Positions 6,714 through 15,042 of a DNA stretch of 34,402 bases are shown piece by piece. A model generated the notes under the pieces. It was given only the letters and a program-made list of their open reading frames with translations, had not been told where the DNA came from and made no database searches. Position numbers and translations under genes: made by a program. Positions within the stretch are counted from its first letter, which is position 1. Every line of letters starts with the position of its first letter. Source of the DNA: CAZMXP01 sp964570285 (GTDB lineage: Bacteria; Planctomycetota; PLA2); assembly GCA_964570285.1 (NCBI GenBank), contig CAZMXP010000052.1, positions 1 through 34,402 on the forward strand, read 5' to 3'.

Positions 6714-7670
6714 GAGGAGGGCTGAGCGGATGTCGGCGGGCTGAGGGAGGAATGCGTCCTCCAGTTGCGGCGCATGCGGCACAGGCGTGTCCTTCGCCGC
6801 CACGCGGAGGATCGGCGCGTCGAGCTGGTCGAACGCGAGCTCGGCGATCCGCGCGGCGATCTCGCCCCCGAAGCCCCCCGTCTTCGTGTCCTCGTGGCAG
6901 ATGACGACGCGGTGCGTCTTCCGCACCGTCGCGAGGATCGCCTCCTCGTCCAGCGGCACGAGGCTCCGGAGGTCGAGGACCTCGACGTCGAACCCCTCCC
7001 GGGCCATCTCCTCGGCGACGATCGCGCCGTGATACGCCATGCTGCCGTAGGTGATCAGCGAGACCTGGCTCCCCGCGCGCGCGAGGCGCGCCTTGCCGAG
7101 GGGCACGATGTACCCCTCCCCCGGGGACTCGTCCTTGAGCCGCCGGTAGAGGTACTTGTGCTCGAAGAAGAGCACGGGATTGTCGTCGCGGATCGCCGCG
7201 GTGAGCAGGCCCTTCGCGTCGTGCACCGTCGCGGGGCAGACGACCTTGAGCCCAGGCACCCGCGTGAACCACGCCTCGGGGTTGGTCGCGTGGAAGGGTC
7301 CGCCGCGCGTGCCTCCGCCGCTCGGCAGGCGCACCACCATCGGCACCTTCGCGCCCCAGCGGTAGTGCAGTTTCGCCGCGAAGTTGACGAGCATGTTGAA
7401 GCCGTTCGTGACGAAGTCGGCGAACTGCATCTCGGCGACCGGGCGCAACCCCATCAGCGCCGCGCCCACGCTCGCGCCGAGGATCGCGGTCTCGGAGAGC
7501 GGCGTGTCGAGGATGCGAGGGCGGCCGAACTCCTCGAGGAAGCCCGCGGTCGCGCGGAAGGCGCCCCCGTAGGTGCCGATGTCCTCGCCGATGCAGAAGA
7601 CCGCGGGGTCGCGCCGCATCTCCTCGCGCATCGCCTCGGTGATGGCCTGGATGTAGGTGATCTCGCTCAC
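6696..7670 (-). CDS. 2-oxoacid dehydrogenase E1 component, beta subunit
   Basis: The protein has 324 aa, normal for the family. It begins at GTG 7670, giving SEITYIQAITEAMREEM, with a GTGA overlap onto the E1-alpha stop. Conserved segments are FCIGEDIGTYGGAF, ILDTPLSETAILGASVGAALMG, MQFADFVTNGFNMLVNFAAKL, and the transketolase C-terminal domain (VSLITYGSMAYHG, EVLDLRSLVPLDEEAI). With E1-alpha it makes the thiamine-diphosphate-dependent decarboxylase. The last residues (VIGV) and stop codon are encoded inside REP copy 4, so the native 3' end was probably rewritten by the element. The protein is otherwise full length and should be functional. Confidence 0.93.
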   Translation of the reverse strand: MSEITYIQAITEAMREEMRRDPAVFCIGEDIGTYGGAFRATAGFLEEFGRPRILDTPLSETAILGASVGAALMGLRPVAEMQFADFVTNGFNMLVNFAAKLHYRWGAKVPMVVRLPSGGGTRGGPFHATNPEAWFTRVPGLKVVCPATVHDAKGLLTAAIRDDNPVLFFEHKYLYRRLKDESPGEGYIVPLGKARLARAGSQVSLITYGSMAYHGAIVAEEMAREGFDVEVLDLRSLVPLDEEAILATVRKTHRVVICHEDTKTGGFGGEIAARIAELAFDQLDAPILRVAAKDTPVPHAPQLEDAFLPQPADIRSALLRVIGV

Positions 7671-8662
7671 GCGTACACCCCGTCGACCTCGCCCGACGGG
7701 TCGGGCAGAGGCTGCGCGAGCGCATCCTCCGTCGCCTCGTCCACGTGGCGGCGCACCTCCGCGAGGATCGCCTCGTCCCGCGCCCTGTCGAGCAGCCCCG
7801 CCTTGAGGAGGCGCTCGCGGAAGAGCAGGATCGGGTCGCGCTTCTCCCACGCCTCGAACAGCGCGCGCGGGACGTACTTCGCGTCGTCGTGGATCGCGTG
7901 GCCGCGCATGCGCATCGTGTCGGCCTCGATCAGCGTCGGCCCCTCGCCCGCGCGCGCGCGGTCCACCGCCTCCCTCGTCACCTGGTAGACCGCGAGCACG
8001 TCGTTGCCGTCGACGGCGTCGCCGCGGATCCCGTACCCCTCCGCGCGGCAGACGAAGTCCTTCGCGGCGGTCTGGTACTCGATCGGCGTCGAGTAGGCGT
8101 ACTTGTTGTTCTCGATCACGAGCACGAACGGCAGCTTCAGCACGCCGGCGAAGTTGAGCCCCTCGTGGAAGTCGCCCACGTTGCTGCCGCCGTCGCCGAT
8201 CCACGTCAGCGCGACGCGCGGCTCCCCGCGCATCCGGAACGCGAGCGCCGCCCCGGCGCAGACCGGGATCAGCGACCCGAGCATCGAGATGGGCCCGATG
8301 ATGCCGTGCTCCAGCGAGCCGAAGTGGCTCGTGCCGTCGCGCCCCTTCGTCGGCGCCGTGGCCCGCCCGAGGTAGTTGCGCAGCACCATCGTCACCGGGA
8401 GCCCGTGGCGGAGCAGCGAGCCGAGGTTCCGGATCATCGGGCCGATGACGTCGCCCGGCCCCAGCGCCGCGGTGCTGCCCACGCTGCACCCCTCCTGCCC
8501 CCGGCTGCTGTAGCAGCCCGCGACCAGCTTGCCCTGCTTGTAGAGCGCCTCGATCCGGTCGTCGGTCACGCGCGTCAGCAGCATGTCCCGGTAGAGGCCG
8601 AGGAGGAACGCGGGCTCGTGGCCCGCGAGGTCCTTCGCGGAGCTCTTCCTGAACCTAGCCAC
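7667..8662 (-). CDS. 2-oxoacid dehydrogenase E1 component, alpha subunit
   Basis: The protein has 331 aa. The thiamine-diphosphate motif is clear: GDGGSNVGDFHEGLNFAG through IENN (GDG-x(n)-NN). Other family landmarks are YSSRGQEGCSVGS near residue 55 and a phosphorylation-loop-like region MRMRGHAIHDDAKYVP. It catalyses decarboxylation of the 2-oxoacid with E1-beta and acyl transfer to E2. The gene overlaps lipB by 8 nt at its start and E1-beta by 4 nt at its end, indicating tight coupling. Sequence features fit the pyruvate or branched-chain heterotetramer class; the precise substrate is not settled here. Confidence 0.93.
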   Translation of the reverse strand: MARFRKSSAKDLAGHEPAFLLGLYRDMLLTRVTDDRIEALYKQGKLVAGCYSSRGQEGCSVGSTAALGPGDVIGPMIRNLGSLLRHGLPVTMVLRNYLGRATAPTKGRDGTSHFGSLEHGIIGPISMLGSLIPVCAGAALAFRMRGEPRVALTWIGDGGSNVGDFHEGLNFAGVLKLPFVLVIENNKYAYSTPIEYQTAAKDFVCRAEGYGIRGDAVDGNDVLAVYQVTREAVDRARAGEGPTLIEADTMRMRGHAIHDDAKYVPRALFEAWEKRDPILLFRERLLKAGLLDRARDEAILAEVRRHVDEATEDALAQPLPDPSGEVDGVYA

Positions 8663-9278
8663 CGAAGAGGTCCTCGAAGTGCGCCGCGCAGCGCTCGCGC
8701 ACGTGCCGGGCCTCCACCGGCCGCCCGAGCGCCCGAGCCATGCTGGTCACGCCCCGGTCGGGGATCCCGCAGGGGACGATGCCCCGGTAGTAGTCGAGAT
8801 CGCAGTCCACGTTGAGGGCGAAGCCGTGCGTCGTCACCCAGCGGCGCGCGCGCACGCCGATGGCCGCGACCTTCTCCTCGCCGATCCAGACCCCGGTCAG
8901 GCCCGCCACCCGCCGACCCGCGAGCCCGAAATCCGCGAGCGTCCGCGACACGATCTCCTCGAGGTCGCGGCAGAACCGGTGCAGGTCCCTCCCGCGCTCC
9001 TCGAGCGAGCAGATCGCGTAGCCGACCACCTGCCCCGGCCCGTGCCAGGTGACCTCGCCGCCGCGGTCGGTGCGGATCACGTCCGCGCGCGAGGAGTCCA
9101 GCACGAGCGCGGGGTCGGCGTGCGTGCCGAGGGTGTAGACCGGCGGGTGCTCGCAGAGGAGCAGCGTGTCGCCGATCTCCCCGCGCAGGCGCGCCCCCCA
9201 GAACGTGCGCTGCACCTCGAGTCCCTCCGCGAACCCGAGGCGCCCGAGATCAGAGGTGGATCGCACGTCCAAGGGCAT
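8655..9278 (-). CDS. lipB: Lipoyl(octanoyl) transferase
   Basis: The protein has 207 aa. It transfers octanoate from acyl carrier protein onto target lipoyl domains, the first step before LipA. Family motifs are all present: the GGEVTWHGPGQ loop, the conserved lysine in EEKVAAIGVRARRWVTTHGFALNV, and the catalytic cysteine in IVPCGIPDRGVTSM. The ATG at 9278 overlaps the 3' end of the E3 gene by 29 nt. Its position beside E2 and LipA suggests the operon makes both a 2-oxoacid dehydrogenase and the machinery that lipoylates it. Confidence 0.94.
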   Translation of the reverse strand: MPLDVRSTSDLGRLGFAEGLEVQRTFWGARLRGEIGDTLLLCEHPPVYTLGTHADPALVLDSSRADVIRTDRGGEVTWHGPGQVVGYAICSLEERGRDLHRFCRDLEEIVSRTLADFGLAGRRVAGLTGVWIGEEKVAAIGVRARRWVTTHGFALNVDCDLDYYRGIVPCGIPDRGVTSMARALGRPVEARHVRERCAAHFEDLFGG

Positions 9279-10611
9279 CGAGGGTCGCCTCGTGGAAGGC
9301 CTCGGCCATCGTCGGGTGCGCGTGCATCGTCGCGGCGAGGCTCTCGGCGGTCGCCTCCGACGACTTCGCGACGCACGCCTCGGCGATCATCTCCGTCGCC
9401 TCGTGCCCGACGATGTGCGCGCCGAGCAGTTCGCCGTGCCTCGCGCCGAAGATCAGCTTGACCATGCCCTCGGTCTCGCCGGTCGCGACCGCCTTGCCGT
9501 GCGGCCGGAAGGAGTAGCGTCCCACCTTGACCTCGAGGCCCTTCTCCCTGCACCGCTCCTCGGTCCAGCCCACGCTCGCGACCTGCGGCTGGCAGTAGGT
9601 GCAGGAGGGGATCGCGTCGTAGTCCACGCGGTGCGGCGCCTTGCCCGCGATGTCCTCCGCCGCGACGACGCCCTGGTGGCTCGCGACGTGCGCGAGCATC
9701 ACCTTCCCCGTCAGGTCCCCGATCGCGCGGATGCCGGGCACGCTGGTGCGGTAGAGGTCGTCCACGACGACGAAGCCGCGCTCGGTCTTCACGCCCAGCG
9801 CCTCGAGCCCGAGGTTCTCGCTGTTGCCCTGCACGCCGATCGAGACGAGCACCTTGTCCGCCTCGTAGGCCTTGCCCCCGGCCCGCACCGTGACGCCGCC
9901 CTGGCCGACGCTCACCTCCGCCTTCTGCCCCGTCACGACCTCGATCTTCTGCTTCTTGAAGCTGCGCGCGAGCTCCTTCGTGATCTCCCGGTCCTCCAGC
10001 GGCAGCAGCGAGTCGAGCAGCTCGATCAGCACGACCTGCGTGCCGAACGCGTTGTAGAAGTAGGCGAACTCGCACCCGATCGCGCCGCCGCCGATGATCA
10101 CGAGCCGCTTCGGCAGCGACTCGGGCACCATCGCCTCGAAGTAGGAGAGCACGCGCTCCTTGTCGAACGGCACGCCGGGGAAGGGCCGCGGCCGCGCCCC
10201 CGTCGCGAGGATCAGGTTCTTGAACTTCACCGCGCCGTCGCCGTAGCTCAGCGTGTCCTTCGCCGTGACGCGCCCGGTCCCCTTGAAGACGTCGATCTTG
10301 TTCTTCTTCATCAGGAACTCGACGCCCTTGACGATGCGCGCGCTCACGTCGCGGCTGCGCGCGACGACCCGCGCGAGGTCGAAGCGCAGATTGTCGTAGT
10401 GCATGCCCCACTCGGCCGCGTCGTGGCGCGCGAGCGCGGCGTGCTCGGCGTTCTTCAGCAGCGCCTTGGTCGGGATGCAGCCCCAGTTGAGGCAGATGCC
10501 GCCGAGGTTGTCCTTCTCGACGACGGCGGTCCTGAGCCCGAGCTGAGCGGCGCGGATGGCCGCGACATACCCGCCCGGCCCGCCCCCGAGCACCACGACG
10601 TCGTAGATCAT
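9250..10611 (-). CDS. lpdA: Dihydrolipoyl dehydrogenase (E3)
   Basis: The protein has 453 aa. The FAD-binding site is VVVLGGGPGGYVAAIRAAQLG at the N-terminus, followed by the redox-active disulfide in GGICLNWGCIPTKALL. The NAD-binding motif is LVIIGGGAIGCEFAYFYNAFG. The second FAD motif has VPGIRAIGDL, and the C-terminal dimer interface has HAHPTMAEAFHEATLDA, with the His-Glu active-site pair. It reoxidises dihydrolipoyl groups on E2 and reduces NAD+. The gene lies 16 nt downstream of the HIT gene and overlaps lipB. Confidence 0.95.
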   Translation of the reverse strand: MIYDVVVLGGGPGGYVAAIRAAQLGLRTAVVEKDNLGGICLNWGCIPTKALLKNAEHAALARHDAAEWGMHYDNLRFDLARVVARSRDVSARIVKGVEFLMKKNKIDVFKGTGRVTAKDTLSYGDGAVKFKNLILATGARPRPFPGVPFDKERVLSYFEAMVPESLPKRLVIIGGGAIGCEFAYFYNAFGTQVVLIELLDSLLPLEDREITKELARSFKKQKIEVVTGQKAEVSVGQGGVTVRAGGKAYEADKVLVSIGVQGNSENLGLEALGVKTERGFVVVDDLYRTSVPGIRAIGDLTGKVMLAHVASHQGVVAAEDIAGKAPHRVDYDAIPSCTYCQPQVASVGWTEERCREKGLEVKVGRYSFRPHGKAVATGETEGMVKLIFGARHGELLGAHIVGHEATEMIAEACVAKSSEATAESLAATMHAHPTMAEAFHEATLDALGRAIHL

Positions 10612-10627
10612 CGGGCGGCGATTCTAC

Positions 10628-11008
10628 CTAGAAGCGCAGCCGCGCCGCGAGTTTGGCGAGCGTCTCCGCGTCGGCGGCCTTCGGCGGCGGCGGGGGGAAG
10701 TCCCGCATCGTCGCGCAGGGGATCAGGTGGACGTGCGCGTGCCGCACCTCGAACCCCCAGACCCCCACGCAGACGCGCCTCGCGAGGCGCTCCTGCAAGT
10801 GCCGCGCGACCTTGCGCGCGGCGACCCACAGCGCGGCGAGCTCCGCCTCCTCGAGATCGAAGATCCAGTCCACCTCGCGCTTGGGGATCACGAGGGTGTG
10901 GCCCTCGACGAAGGGGCGGATGTCGAGGAACGCGAGGTGGCGGTCGTCCTCGTACACCCGGTGGCAGGGGATCTCCCCGCGGACGATCTTCGTGAAGATG
11001 CTGGCCAT
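10628..11008 (-). CDS. HIT family nucleotide-binding protein
   Basis: The protein has 126 aa. It starts MASIFTKIVRGEIPCHRVYED and carries the histidine triad HAHVHLIP (HxHxHxx) near residue 90, typical of the Hint/HinT branch that hydrolyses nucleoside phosphoramidates or related conjugates. It is apparently the first gene of the dehydrogenase/lipoylation operon. Its link to lipoate metabolism is positional only. There is no clear Shine-Dalgarno before the ATG. Confidence 0.92.
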   Translation of the reverse strand: MASIFTKIVRGEIPCHRVYEDDRHLAFLDIRPFVEGHTLVIPKREVDWIFDLEEAELAALWVAARKVARHLQERLARRVCVGVWGFEVRHAHVHLIPCATMRDFPPPPPKAADAETLAKLAARLRF

Positions 11009-11014
11009 GCGGCG

Positions 11015-11020
11015 AGCGTA
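11015..11020 (-). promoter_or_regulatory. Candidate -10 box (TACGCT) of the HIT-lpd-lipB-E1-E2-lipA operon
   Basis: TACGCT is followed by 6 nt and then the ATG at 11008, which lacks a ribosome site. The weak TANNNT match makes this tentative; a -35 element is not evident. Confidence 0.25.
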
Positions 11021-11136
11021 ACCGGAGTGTCCCGATCCGGGCCGTTCCGGCGCGTTTTCGGCCCCGTCCGGGCAGAGCGATGTTGAGGGGGCGCGGGGGA
11101 GCCCTTAGGCTCGGGGGACAACCCGGAGAGACCTCG

Positions 11137-11571
11137 ATGAGACACACGATCCGCCTCCTGGCCGTCGCCGCCGCGCTCGCGCGCGTCGCGTCGGCCGAGC
11201 CCTTCCACGACACCGAGAGCGGCCTCGACGGCCGGGCGCTGCCCCTGCACGCCTTCGAGGTCGCGGGCCACGACGTGCCGGCGGCGGAGCCCGAGGCCGC
11301 CCGGGCGCTCTCGCGCCAGCCCGGCGCCTCCGCGGACTTCGCGGCGATGATCCGCCCCGCGCCGCGCGCCTCGCTCCGGCCCGCGCGCACGGCCAGCCTC
11401 GAGAGCGAGAACATGCTCGGCTTCTTCTCGCCGGCGGGCGTCGGCGGCCTCTTCTACTTCGTCGCGGTCGTCCTCGGCTTCTACTACCGCTGGCTCTTCC
11501 AGCGCACGCGCGAGCGCGGCCGCTTCGTGACCCAGCGCCCCCCGGAGATCGAGGCGCGGCGGGCCGCCTAG
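11137..11571 (+). CDS. Small exported or membrane-anchored protein of unknown function
   Basis: The protein has 144 aa. ATG 11137 is preceded by GGAGAG with 7-nt spacing; the open frame upstream to 11080 lacks such a site. Residues 1-20 (MRHTIRLLAVAAALARVASA) look like a signal peptide. The middle is Ala/Pro-rich. One transmembrane segment lies at about 107-124 (GVGGLFYFVAVVLGFYYRWL), followed by a short basic tail, so most of the mature protein is probably outside the cytoplasm. No family was recognised. It converges on the LTxxQ-repeat gene, sharing the stop tetranucleotide CTAG (11568-11571). Confidence 0.72.
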   Translation: MRHTIRLLAVAAALARVASAEPFHDTESGLDGRALPLHAFEVAGHDVPAAEPEAARALSRQPGASADFAAMIRPAPRASLRPARTASLESENMLGFFSPAGVGGLFYFVAVVLGFYYRWLFQRTRERGRFVTQRPPEIEARRAA

Positions 11572-12695
11572 GTCGGGTCGACGATCCAGCGCGCGACCTG
11601 GTCGGGTTCGAGGACCTCCGCGACGAAGCGCCCGCCGTACGCGCGCATGCGCCCGAGCACGCGGCCGTAGACCTCGCGGCGCATCGTCTCCATCGTCATC
11701 TGCTGCGGCGACTCGGGGCCGAAGGCCTCCTTCATCATCGCGTTGTACTCCCCGCTCATCCCCTTCTGGATGGCCGCCTGCTCGCGCTCGAACTCCTTCT
11801 GCAGCTCCGCGAGCCGCGCGGCCTGCTCGGGGGAGAGCGGCACCGCGCCGAGCAGGCGCGACGCGGGCTGTCCCCGCTGGCCCATGCCGAGCACGAGCGG
11901 CCCCGACTCGAACTCCGCGACCTGCTCCGGCGTCAGGATCGCGTAGATGCTCCCGCGCAGCCCCTCCGCGAGGCGCGCCAGCCGCGCGCCCGCCTCGGCG
12001 GCCTCCCGCTGCAGCGACTGCCGCTCGGCCGGCGCGAGCGTCTTGTCCTGCAGCCGCGCCCGGACCGCGAGCGTCGCCGCGTCGTCGGCCGCCTTCTCCG
12101 ACTCGAACTCGGCGAAGATCGCCCTTACGCGCGTCGCCTGGCTGGGCGTGATGCCCGAGAGCACGTAGAGCTGCTGTTCCGGCTCGCGGACGGGGCGGTA
12201 GCGCGGCGAGAGGCGCTCGCGCGCCCAGCGCGTCTGCGCGGGCGTGAGCACGAAGTAGACGACGTTCCAGAAGCGCTGCTCGGTCTCGTAGCGCTGGCGG
12301 TCGAGGCTCCCCACGAGGCGCGGGCGCATCTCGTCGTCCAGCGCGGGCCCGATGCGCCGCCGCTGCACGAGCAGCGCGCGCATCGCGGCGTCGGTCGCGG
12401 CGACCGCCCGCTCGAGCAGGTCGCGCTGCGCCGCGGTGAGGTCCTCGACCTCGAGGACGACGCCGTGGTTGTAGCGCTCCTCGCGCAGTTCGCCGCGCGG
12501 CATCGCGCGCAGACGCGCGGCGTCGGCGGGATCGAGGGCCGCGAGCGCCTTCTCCATCTCGGCCGGCTTGCCGACGGCCCGGTAAAGCGGCTCGCGCTGT
12601 TCCGGCGTGAGCCCCGGCATGATCTCGATCGCGAAGCGGTCGATCTCCTGCGCCGCGGCCGACGCGGCCAGCAGCAGGATCGCAAGCCCCCTCAC
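11568..12695 (-). CDS. Exported LTxxQ-repeat protein (Spy/CpxP-like motifs)
   Basis: The protein has 375 aa. It begins at GTG 12695 with a GTGA overlap onto the DUF1501 stop; the first 15 residues (RGLAILLLAASAAAQ) form a signal peptide. The mature chain is helical and charged and carries six LTxxQ-like motifs: GLTPEQ, DLTAAQ, VLTPAQ, GITPSQ, ILTPEQ and PLSPEQ. LTxxQ motifs define Spy/CpxP periplasmic chaperone-type helical proteins, but those are about 150 aa, so this is a longer multi-repeat relative and the function is inferred only. It is the last gene of the envelope operon; its TAG stop overlaps the TAG of the converging gene. Confidence 0.78.
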   Translation of the reverse strand: MRGLAILLLAASAAAQEIDRFAIEIMPGLTPEQREPLYRAVGKPAEMEKALAALDPADAARLRAMPRGELREERYNHGVVLEVEDLTAAQRDLLERAVAATDAAMRALLVQRRRIGPALDDEMRPRLVGSLDRQRYETEQRFWNVVYFVLTPAQTRWARERLSPRYRPVREPEQQLYVLSGITPSQATRVRAIFAEFESEKAADDAATLAVRARLQDKTLAPAERQSLQREAAEAGARLARLAEGLRGSIYAILTPEQVAEFESGPLVLGMGQRGQPASRLLGAVPLSPEQAARLAELQKEFEREQAAIQKGMSGEYNAMMKEAFGPESPQQMTMETMRREVYGRVLGRMRAYGGRFVAEVLEPDQVARWIVDPT

Positions 12696-13855
12696 GCGAC
12701 CACCTCCAGCGGCGCGAAGTCGCCGACGACCGGCCCCGGGTCGATGCCGAGGAAGTCCTTCAGCAGCGCCGCGTAGAGGCGGCGGAAGTCGGTCGTGAAG
12801 CGGAAGTTGCCGTTGTCGAGATCGGCGAGCGACGGATAGGCGCCGTGCATGCCGGGCCGCGCGAGCTTGCCGATCAGGAAGGCCGGGTAGGCGCTCCCGT
12901 GGTCGGTGCCGCCGCTCAGGTTCTCGGCGGGCCGCCTTCCGAACTCGCTGAAGACGCAGGTCAGCACGCGGTCGGAGAGCCCCGCCTTCTCGATCTCCTC
13001 CTCGAAGGCGCGCAGGTTGTTGCCGACCTGCCCGAGCAGGCCGCTGTGCGCCCCCGCCTGGCTCGCGTGGGTGTCGAAGCCGCCGAGCGAGAGGTGGATC
13101 ACCTCGAGGTCGAGGTCGCCCTTCAGCAGGGCGAGCGCCTTTCCGAGGTCGCTGCCGAGGGGGCCGTAGAAGCCGCCGCCCGCGGGACGGAGCGCGGCGA
13201 TCCGCTCGGCCACCTTGAACGCCTCGAGCGCGCGGCGCGCGACCTGCCCCCGGACCCCCTGATCCTCGGCCAGCGCCGAGTAGAGCGCGACCGACTCCTT
13301 CGCGCCCTCCGGAAGGCGGAACTGCGCGAAGTCGGTCAGCGTGACGATGCCCGGCGACGCCGCCTGCAGCGAGAGCGGCTTCTCGCGGCCGAGGGCGATC
13401 GCGCGCAGCGGCTTCTCCGCGGGGCGGCGGTCGATCGCGCGGCCGAGCCACCCGTCGGTCGGGCTCTTCGCCGGCTCGGCGGTGTAGTAGATCTCCGTCG
13501 CGCGGAAGTGGCTGTAATCGGGGTTCGGATAGCCGATGCCGTTGATCACCGCGAGGCGCTCGCGCGCCCATAGCTGCTCGAAGCCGGCGAGCGCGGGATG
13601 CAGCCCGTAGTCGGCGTGGATCTTGCGCACCTGACCCGCGTCGACGCCGAGGCCGGGGCGCAGGATCCGGTAGAGCGGGTCCTTGTAGGGGATCACCGTG
13701 TTGAGGCCGTCGTTGCCGCCGTTCAGGTGCAGCAGCACGAGGGTGCGCGAGCCGGGCGCCTTCACGGCCCCCTCCGCCCACCCGGGTCGCGGCAGCAGCA
13801 GCATCGAACCGAGGGCGAGGCCCCCCTTAAGGAAGCGGCGGCGGTCGAGCTTCAT
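12692..13855 (-). CDS. DUF1501 family exported protein (Tat substrate)
   Basis: The protein has 387 aa. The N-terminus MKLDRRRFLKGGLALGSMLL is a twin-arginine signal. The body shows the DUF1501 landmarks LVLLHLNGGNDGLNTVIPYKDPLY, YGLHPAL, LSLGGFDTHASQ, VFSEFGRRPAENLSGGTDHGSAYPAFLIG and PSLADLDNG. The family is alkaline-phosphatase-superfamily-like and of unknown function, and is nearly always next to DUF1800, as here with a 9-bp gap. It is likely exported folded to the periplasm. Its end overlaps the start of the LTxxQ gene by 4 nt. Confidence 0.92.
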   Translation of the reverse strand: MKLDRRRFLKGGLALGSMLLLPRPGWAEGAVKAPGSRTLVLLHLNGGNDGLNTVIPYKDPLYRILRPGLGVDAGQVRKIHADYGLHPALAGFEQLWARERLAVINGIGYPNPDYSHFRATEIYYTAEPAKSPTDGWLGRAIDRRPAEKPLRAIALGREKPLSLQAASPGIVTLTDFAQFRLPEGAKESVALYSALAEDQGVRGQVARRALEAFKVAERIAALRPAGGGFYGPLGSDLGKALALLKGDLDLEVIHLSLGGFDTHASQAGAHSGLLGQVGNNLRAFEEEIEKAGLSDRVLTCVFSEFGRRPAENLSGGTDHGSAYPAFLIGKLARPGMHGAYPSLADLDNGNFRFTTDFRRLYAALLKDFLGIDPGPVVGDFAPLEVVA

Positions 13856-13864
13856 CGTGGACTC

Positions 13865-15034
13865 CTAGTTGAGCTGGTACTCCGGGGAGGCGAGCGCGAG
13901 CGCGATGGACGGCGCGGCGATCCCCGGCGGCGGCGCGCCGTCGAAGGCCATCGCGAGGATCGTCGCGGAGGCCGCGGGATGCGCGGCGGCGAGGCGGTGC
14001 GCCGTCTTCACGCGCTCGACCATCGCCGCGCTGTTGAGCCACCCCGCGCCGGAGGGCCAGCCCTTCACCGACGGCGGGCGGAAGAGGATCTGGCCCATGC
14101 GCTCGAGCGCGCCGTGCGCCCAGAGCGGCACCGCGCTCTCGCCCACCGCGCGCAGCGCGCCGACGACGAACTCGACCGGGCTCTTCACCAGCGCGCGGTG
14201 GCGCTCGGGCGCGCGGAAGGCGGGCGAGAGGAAGATCACGAGCAGCGCCGAGCGGATGTCGCCCTCGGTGCGGTCGAGCACCTCCGCGAGGTCGCGCACC
14301 TCCGCGTCGGTCGGGGACTCGTGCGAGAAGAAGGCGAGCAGCTTGCGCGCGAGGAAGAGGTGGCAGGCGGGCAGCGCGGCGAGCAGGCGCCCGACGTCGT
14401 CGGGCCCGAACTCCCCGGTCCGGCCGTGGATCGTCTTCGTGCCGCCGTCGTGGAAGGCCTCGGTGAAGACGAAGTCGTGGTGGCGGCTGCCGCAGCCGGT
14501 GAACGCGCGCGCGATCTCGCGGATGTCGTTCTCGGTGTAGTGGCCGATGCCGAGCGTGAAGAGCTCCTGCAGCTCGCGGGCGTAGTTCTCGTTCGGCGCG
14601 CCCTTGCGGTTCGCGTTGCCGTCGAGCCAGCGGATCATCGCGACGTCGCGCCCGACCGCGACGACGAGGTCGGAGAAGCGCCCGGCCCCGAGCGCGCGGA
14701 AGAGCCCGTACTGCCGCCACATCAGGAAGGGCTCCTGGATCTTGGCGTCGGAGGTGGCGAAGTGGCCGTGCCAGAAGAGCGCGAGCTTCTCCGCGAGCGG
14801 CGAGGCTCCCGAGGCCATGCGTTCGAGCCAGGTCTGCTGGATGGCGCCCGGCAGGTAGGGGTCGAAGCCGGGGGGGTCGGGGGGGGCGGCGCCGCCGAGG
14901 CCGTCGACGAGCCTCAGCACGGCCTCGGTGTAGCCCAGCGCGCGCCAGCTCCCGAGGTCGCGCGGCGACGGTCCGAACCCTGCGCGCCTGAGCAGGTGGC
15001 CGATCGCGAGGTCCCCTTCGAGAAGCCGGCCCAT
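13865..15034 (-). CDS. DUF1800 family protein
   Basis: The protein has 389 aa, starting at ATG 15034 (MGRLLEGDLAIGHLLRRAGFG). Family landmarks are HLLRRAGFGPSP, KLALFWHGHFATS, RKGAPNENYARELQELFTLGIGHYTENDI, AFTGCG, FHDGGTKTIHG, and near the end PPSVKGWPSGAGWLN. DUF1800 proteins are usually encoded with DUF1501, suggesting joint action, but their activity is unknown. No signal peptide is obvious here, unusual for a partner of a Tat-exported protein; the export route is unclear. The upstream lipoprotein gene ends 8 bp before the start. Confidence 0.92.
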   Translation of the reverse strand: MGRLLEGDLAIGHLLRRAGFGPSPRDLGSWRALGYTEAVLRLVDGLGGAAPPDPPGFDPYLPGAIQQTWLERMASGASPLAEKLALFWHGHFATSDAKIQEPFLMWRQYGLFRALGAGRFSDLVVAVGRDVAMIRWLDGNANRKGAPNENYARELQELFTLGIGHYTENDIREIARAFTGCGSRHHDFVFTEAFHDGGTKTIHGRTGEFGPDDVGRLLAALPACHLFLARKLLAFFSHESPTDAEVRDLAEVLDRTEGDIRSALLVIFLSPAFRAPERHRALVKSPVEFVVGALRAVGESAVPLWAHGALERMGQILFRPPSVKGWPSGAGWLNSAAMVERVKTAHRLAAAHPAASATILAMAFDGAPPPGIAAPSIALALASPEYQLN

Positions 15035-15042
15035 GAACCCCC

